DNA of 64,000 nucleotides from Druceiella hillmani (Eukaryota > Arthropoda > Insecta > Lepidoptera > Hepialidae), in contig JAYKKI010000009.1 in NCBI GenBank assembly GCA_039881145.1, positions 12,526,001 to 12,590,000 on the forward strand, read 5' to 3'. This document shows, in pieces, positions 59,188 through 64,000 of this stretch. A model generated the notes under the pieces. The model was not told the origin of the DNA and searched no databases. It saw only the letters and a program-made list of their open reading frames with translations. The stretch's first letter is position 1, and each line of letters starts with the position of its first letter. The translations under genes and the position numbers were made by a program.

Positions 59188-59193
59188 AATAAA
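59188..59193 (+). terminator. Polyadenylation signal of the K2P gene
   Basis: AATAAA lies 208 bases after the last in-frame stop and is followed by a T/GT-rich stretch, as expected for a poly(A) site. Further AATAAA words occur near 59585-59620. Confidence 0.5.
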
Positions 59194-62100
59194 GTTTATT
59201 GTAATATATGCAATTTTCTTGTGTCAGTAAATTATGTAAGTAATCATTTTAAATAACGAGGTTTGTTTAGGTCTGGGCAATGATTTTATTGTGAGTTGTC
59301 ATGAAATCCGATTGTAACTTTTGTAACTCACATTTAAAATTTACAGAATGAAAGTAAATTTTTTTTCTAATTTGAAGTATCTTTACGCAATTGCCAATAT
59401 ATGCATCCACATATTAATCATCACGTTGAACCACATTGTAAATATGTTAACATATAAGACAGTTTGTAAAACTTTTGATGTACATTTAGTATAATACACA
59501 AGTCCCGTTAGTGATTTAATTTCAATAATAAAATTAACAATATTTTGTATTTAAATTTAATTATTCATGGTGATGCTGATCGAATAAATTTCTAAATATT
59601 ACACAATAAAGCTCGATAATAAAGGGAATAAGATATTAATGTGATTCACTTGTTTTATTTCTCTATAATATTTTCACGTCTCTATAATATTTCAAATTTA
59701 TATTTTTGAAGATATTCAGAAGTAACATTAAAATATTGGTTTCAGGACGATGCAGTAACCATTATATTGAAAATTTAAGAAGATAATTTAAAAAAAAATA
59801 AATAAAGCACTCTACCCAGTGAATTTAACAAAATTAAGTGTCTTTATTGATAAAGACAATAGAATGAAAATAAATGGTAAAACTTCATGTCTGGTTCCAT
59901 TTCTTGACATTAATTAAACTCATTTAATTTAATTCCGACAATCAGGGAATGTAAATAGTTTAATTAGAATTGTACTGAAACCACTTAATTGCAGTATAAC
60001 TTGAAAAAATTAAAATGAGTGTATTTGACCATTTAAATTTCAAGTACAAGATAATAAGGAGTGAAAAATCTAAAACATTGAGCAAGTTTCAAAGATATAA
60101 ATTTTGCCTTTACACAAGGATAGTAATAATGAAATACAATTTAAAAATGTTTACGGCTCAATCTCCTTCACAACTATCCTATTTTAATATACAAATACAC
60201 CTAACTTTAGAATCCATTTCAATTGTAATATTAACTTATACTGTCTGTGAAAATAAGCCAATCCTACTTTCAAACATTTAACTCCATATGACTGTAAGCT
60301 TCTTTAACGTTACCCGCGTGTACTTATACAGGATTTAAGTTATTTCAGTTTCGTTTTGTAAATGGTTTTCGGGCTAAAGGACGAGTTATGGAGAAGTGTT
60401 GGATTTGCGGTCTAGAATGTTAACCTTAATATTTATAATCTCCACTTATTCTTAGTAAATTCTGTGGTAACTGCAACCGTAAAAACGGAATCCAATGCAA
60501 TTAGGCTTGAAATAATATTAAAAATTTAAAGATCATTTCCAAAAGAGATTTTATAAAATATTCAGAATTTTACAGAAGAAAAATTAATGTTTTAGAATTT
60601 AAAAAATTATCTCCAATGTATTACATCTAGGAAAGATTATGCAAAATTAATTGTTAACTAAACAAATTAAAAGCAAAATAAAGAAGCTTTTGTAAAGGCA
60701 TAAAGAATACTAATTATATTTTTATAATTATATAATATACATATAAAACACATAAAACGTGATGTGAATTTATAAAGTATATTACACTGTCATAAAATAA
60801 TTATCAGAAACAGCTTTCATGTGACTACATTTTCCCTTCCACATGCATTTTACTTCTTTAAAGTTTTCGCTGAAATGCCGATGATTTAACTGTCACTTAG
60901 CTTAAAATGAACTAAAATTTTATTTCCAGTAATGCGCTTCTTCAATCTGTAATTTGACAATTGTCCTCGGTCCTTGAGTCCAAATTCAATACACTCAAAT
61001 TCTTATTACACTATTATGTTATCGCATTGCAAAGTTGGACACGTGTAGCTTTAAAAGGGACAGTTTGAAGCCCGGCAAAACAATAATAAATACTCCTTAA
61101 CAATTTTATATCTTTCATATAGTCTTGGTCATTAACTTCCGTGTCGAAATATATTTGTTTACTGCAGTTCAGGGAGTGCTTAGCAAATTGCTAAATTAAC
61201 TGCATCGCTTAGAATAACATAAGTTACAACAAAAGCTACCTAAGATGAAATAATTTAGTCGCAAGATAATATATACGCCATTAGCAATATCGAAATGAAA
61301 TAAAATTTCACACTTAAAAGAATATTGTTTCTTATAAATTAATAATAATATTTGTCATATTAATAAACCAAGAGATATGGATGTCCTTAAAGATAGATAA
61401 TAATATTATCAATTATGTTATTCATAAGTTAGTAGGAATGAACTTAAAATTGAACAAACAGATACACATCTATTGAGGATAGGTTTTTCTTATATTTCGA
61501 TATTGTTTATATTTCGAATCACATTTCATTTCGTGGAACCAAATTCAAAAGTTTACGGAATACCCAATTTGTAATAATTATTTTTCTAAAATTTTATTAC
61601 CATTGGTATTTTATTTTCCTCTTTACTAATTATCCACTGAACATAGTGAATACAGAAACAAATTAAAATTGAGTGAAAAATGTCATGAAAGAAAAGAATT
61701 GAGGTAAGTTGTCTCAAGAAGCGCTTTTGCTGCATGACAATGCACCCACATTTATCAATATTATTTCCAATGCTTGCTTTTAAGATACCAGGCTTCACAG
61801 GACTACATCGCTCTGACTAGTCACTGTTTTTTTTTCTTTTAAATCTGTTTAATAAGAAATAACCCATTATATACATTTTATTATACTCGCACGAGTATTT
61901 GTCAATTCCAATTTGAACATTGTTCTTTTATTTATTATTTTATTCCTTGTCGAAACTGAAAAATACCTATTTATTAAAATTTACTTTTAAATATGAAGTA
62001 TTGAAACTTTCAACATGAATGCATGTTAAAAAAAGCATTTAAAAGATGGACTTATACCAATACATATGTTATATTAATACATAATAATACTTAGCAAAAA

Positions 62101-63083
62101 CATAAAAAATAGATATAAATAAAATGAACAAATACATTTTCTTGGATCTTTAACACGAGGGTCATGGTAAACCATATTGAGATTGGTCATGCAAGTTAAA
62201 ATAAAAGGCAAAAAAGTATTGGAAGAAGAATGATATCTTGACTGATTTGGATGTATATAAAATGAACTTTTTAGAGCATTCAAAATTATAGTGGTTGCAA
62301 TGATAGGCATCTTACTACGAGGAGAAGCCGCGTCAAGAAAACTCACATTAATAAATGCCAAATGATTACCTTTGCATGAAGACTTCAGTTTCAATGTAGA
62401 TTGTCATAAACAAGAGGAATTAAAAGGAACACAAGTGACGAAGTTTAATATAATTTTCTATTGTAAGGATATGGAAAACGACATATGCATATACAGTTGT
62501 TCCGTAAGTCATGGCCTAACCAAAAAGAAATGTAGGCCAAGCTATGGCTAGGATACTGACAAAACTTGACCTCAATGAAACTCTCTTGGTTTTCTAGATA
62601 CACACACTTTAAAATTTGTTAAAATTACTACTCTAAGTCGATATTTTTGGTGCCACGGCTACAAATTAAGTCTAATTATTAATTTTTTCTAGTTAAGTAT
62701 AGCTGGTCAATAAGCATTTTGAATAAATGAAAACATTTTACGACAACTAATACGGTTCTTTCAAGAAAAAAATCAATAGCCTACATTCTGAGATTTTGTA
62801 ATTTTCATAACACAAATTTAAATTCAATTTTCATGTAAACATACTTTTCTTTAATTTTTTGCCTGGAAACTTTTAAATAGTCCTTATGAACAGTATAAAT
62901 AGCTTACAGTTAAAAAAATTTTGACAATTTATCCAAAAAATTAAGTTTTTATTTTACGTTATAAAAAATCTCAAACTACCTCCAATTAGTTTTAATTCGC
63001 GTGAAACATTAAAGCAATAGAAGTCATTTAAGGTTAGAACCAATTTTTGTTATATTTAAAAATATTCAAAGCAACTCAATTTC
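59194..63083. other. Gene-free AT-rich stretch downstream of the K2P gene
   Basis: No further exon, gene or element recognised. Frames at 60015-60281, 61586-61798 and 62074-62394 lack domains. A patch at about 62495-62560 (TCATGGCCTA and TAGGCCAAGCTATGGCTA words) is more balanced and slightly self-complementary. Confidence 0.45.
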
Positions 63084-63116
63084 AAGGGCAACAACTTTGC
63101 AAAAGTTGTTGCCTTT
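63084..63116. repeat. 14-bp hairpin followed by T-run
   Basis: AAGGGCAACAACTT (63084-63097) pairs with 63103-63116 (one G-U pair) around a 5-nt loop, then a run of T. It resembles a terminator-like or small-RNA hairpin; no gene ends here. Confidence 0.8.
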
Positions 63117-64000
63117 TTTATCTTATTTTTTTAAATGTTACCACGTCAGGAGTAAATGTACGAGCACGAAAGATACATACGTGTGATTCCTTAATGTGTA
63201 GTTTAAAATTTGTTTTCGAATTTTGTAATTTTTCGAAAAAGCTTATATGATTAATTGAATTTTCTTTTCAATATTTAAATCGTTTTGGGTCCATATTCGG
63301 TAGTGCAAAGCCTGTTAAGAAATTATTTTTTTGCTCTTGCCTTCATGGTTCATTAACAATATTACGGTTCGAAAATGTGTTATAAGGAAATATAAAAACT
63401 TAATTTTTTTGGTAAAATTGTTAAAATATATTTTACTTTTATTGTTTTTAAGGAGTATTTAATAGTATCGGCGAAATTAAATTAATGAAAACTACATTCA
63501 CGTGAAATTAAACACAATTATCTCATAATATTTGTCTTCTGTGGTTAAGTTTGAATACCTTTTTTTTGCAGTAAGAAGCAATAAGATTTTGATTACTATA
63601 TTTTTTGCATTACGTGAGCGAATTTTTCAAATAATTTGTCACTTCTATGTGTGTAATTTTTTTTACCATAAATAGTCAAAATTGGGCTCCGAAAATTAAA
63701 AAATATTGCAACGTAGGATTTTGAGTTTTTTCTTGAAAGAATCGTATTAGTTCTCTTAAATTGTTTTTATTTTTTTAATGTGTCTCTATAACTTAAATTT
63801 TTGGTAGTTAGGTAAAATTTTGTCAATGACATAACCTGTCTCCCTTTTTTTGATGGTTCATGAATTACGAGACACGCTGTATGTATACCATACCGATTTT
63901 AAAAGTTAAACACCAAAATTAAAGTAAGTTAGACTATTCAAAGCAGCATGTCCCTCGCGATGGTATGCAGAGAAAAAATAAATTTCATCAGAACACTTAC
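63117..64000. other. Gene-free stretch at the window edge
   Basis: Near 63835-63890 the words TTCATGAATTACGAGACACG and CTGTATGTATACC resemble the termini of dispersed insect repeats that read as GGTGTCTCGTAATTCATGAAC on the other strand. I cannot name the family. Confidence 0.3.

Overview
The window is a piece of an AT-rich insect nuclear genome. The evidence is long (TA)n microsatellites, several mariner-type transposon relics, a Helitron, a decayed Jockey-like LINE, and one intron-containing gene for a two-pore-domain (K2P) potassium channel whose cap-domain signature is typical of insects. The order is not resolved; a tandem repeat near 26.2-26.9 kb and poly-T/GAAGTCGG motifs beside it recall Lepidoptera, but this is only an impression. 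There are no bacterial genes, operons, CRISPR arrays or tRNAs that I can see.

Layout: 1-13 kb is mostly gene-free, with GC-elevated islands that look like candidate regulatory elements, a (TA)n tract flanked by 32-bp inverted repeats, two copies of a palindromic element that carries a hammerhead-ribozyme-like motif (4.1 and 8.7 kb) and a mariner relic (9.0-9.9 kb). 13.3-14.9 kb holds a decayed LINE (ORF1-like domain, then reverse transcriptase). A third palindromic element is at 16.3 kb and a second mariner at 18.1-19.3 kb. From 20 to 39 kb there are short perfect hairpins, GC islands, microsatellites and a five-unit tandem repeat, but no convincing gene. 39.8-43.3 kb is a minus-strand Helitron with a broken Rep reading frame. 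Upstream of its start lie an arthropod-type initiator, a TATA box and a long array of heat-shock elements. The fourth palindromic element is at 47.1 kb. 49.7-53.2 kb is a giant imperfect inverted repeat (two arms of about 1.66 kb around a 203-bp spacer). 54.5-55.0 kb is an internally deleted mariner directly upstream of the K2P channel gene (55.1-59.0 kb, plus strand, two coding exons visible). The final 5 kb is gene-free.

The only host gene is the K2P channel. All four membrane helices and both selectivity filters (GYGN, GFGN) are preserved, yet the reading frame carries one +1 frameshift and three in-frame stop codons. It is either a young pseudogene, a misassembled or mis-sequenced gene, or something stranger.

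The most interesting signals are the hammerhead-like palindromic repeat family, with one copy showing pairing-preserving changes, and the heat-shock-element array fused to a Helitron promoter.
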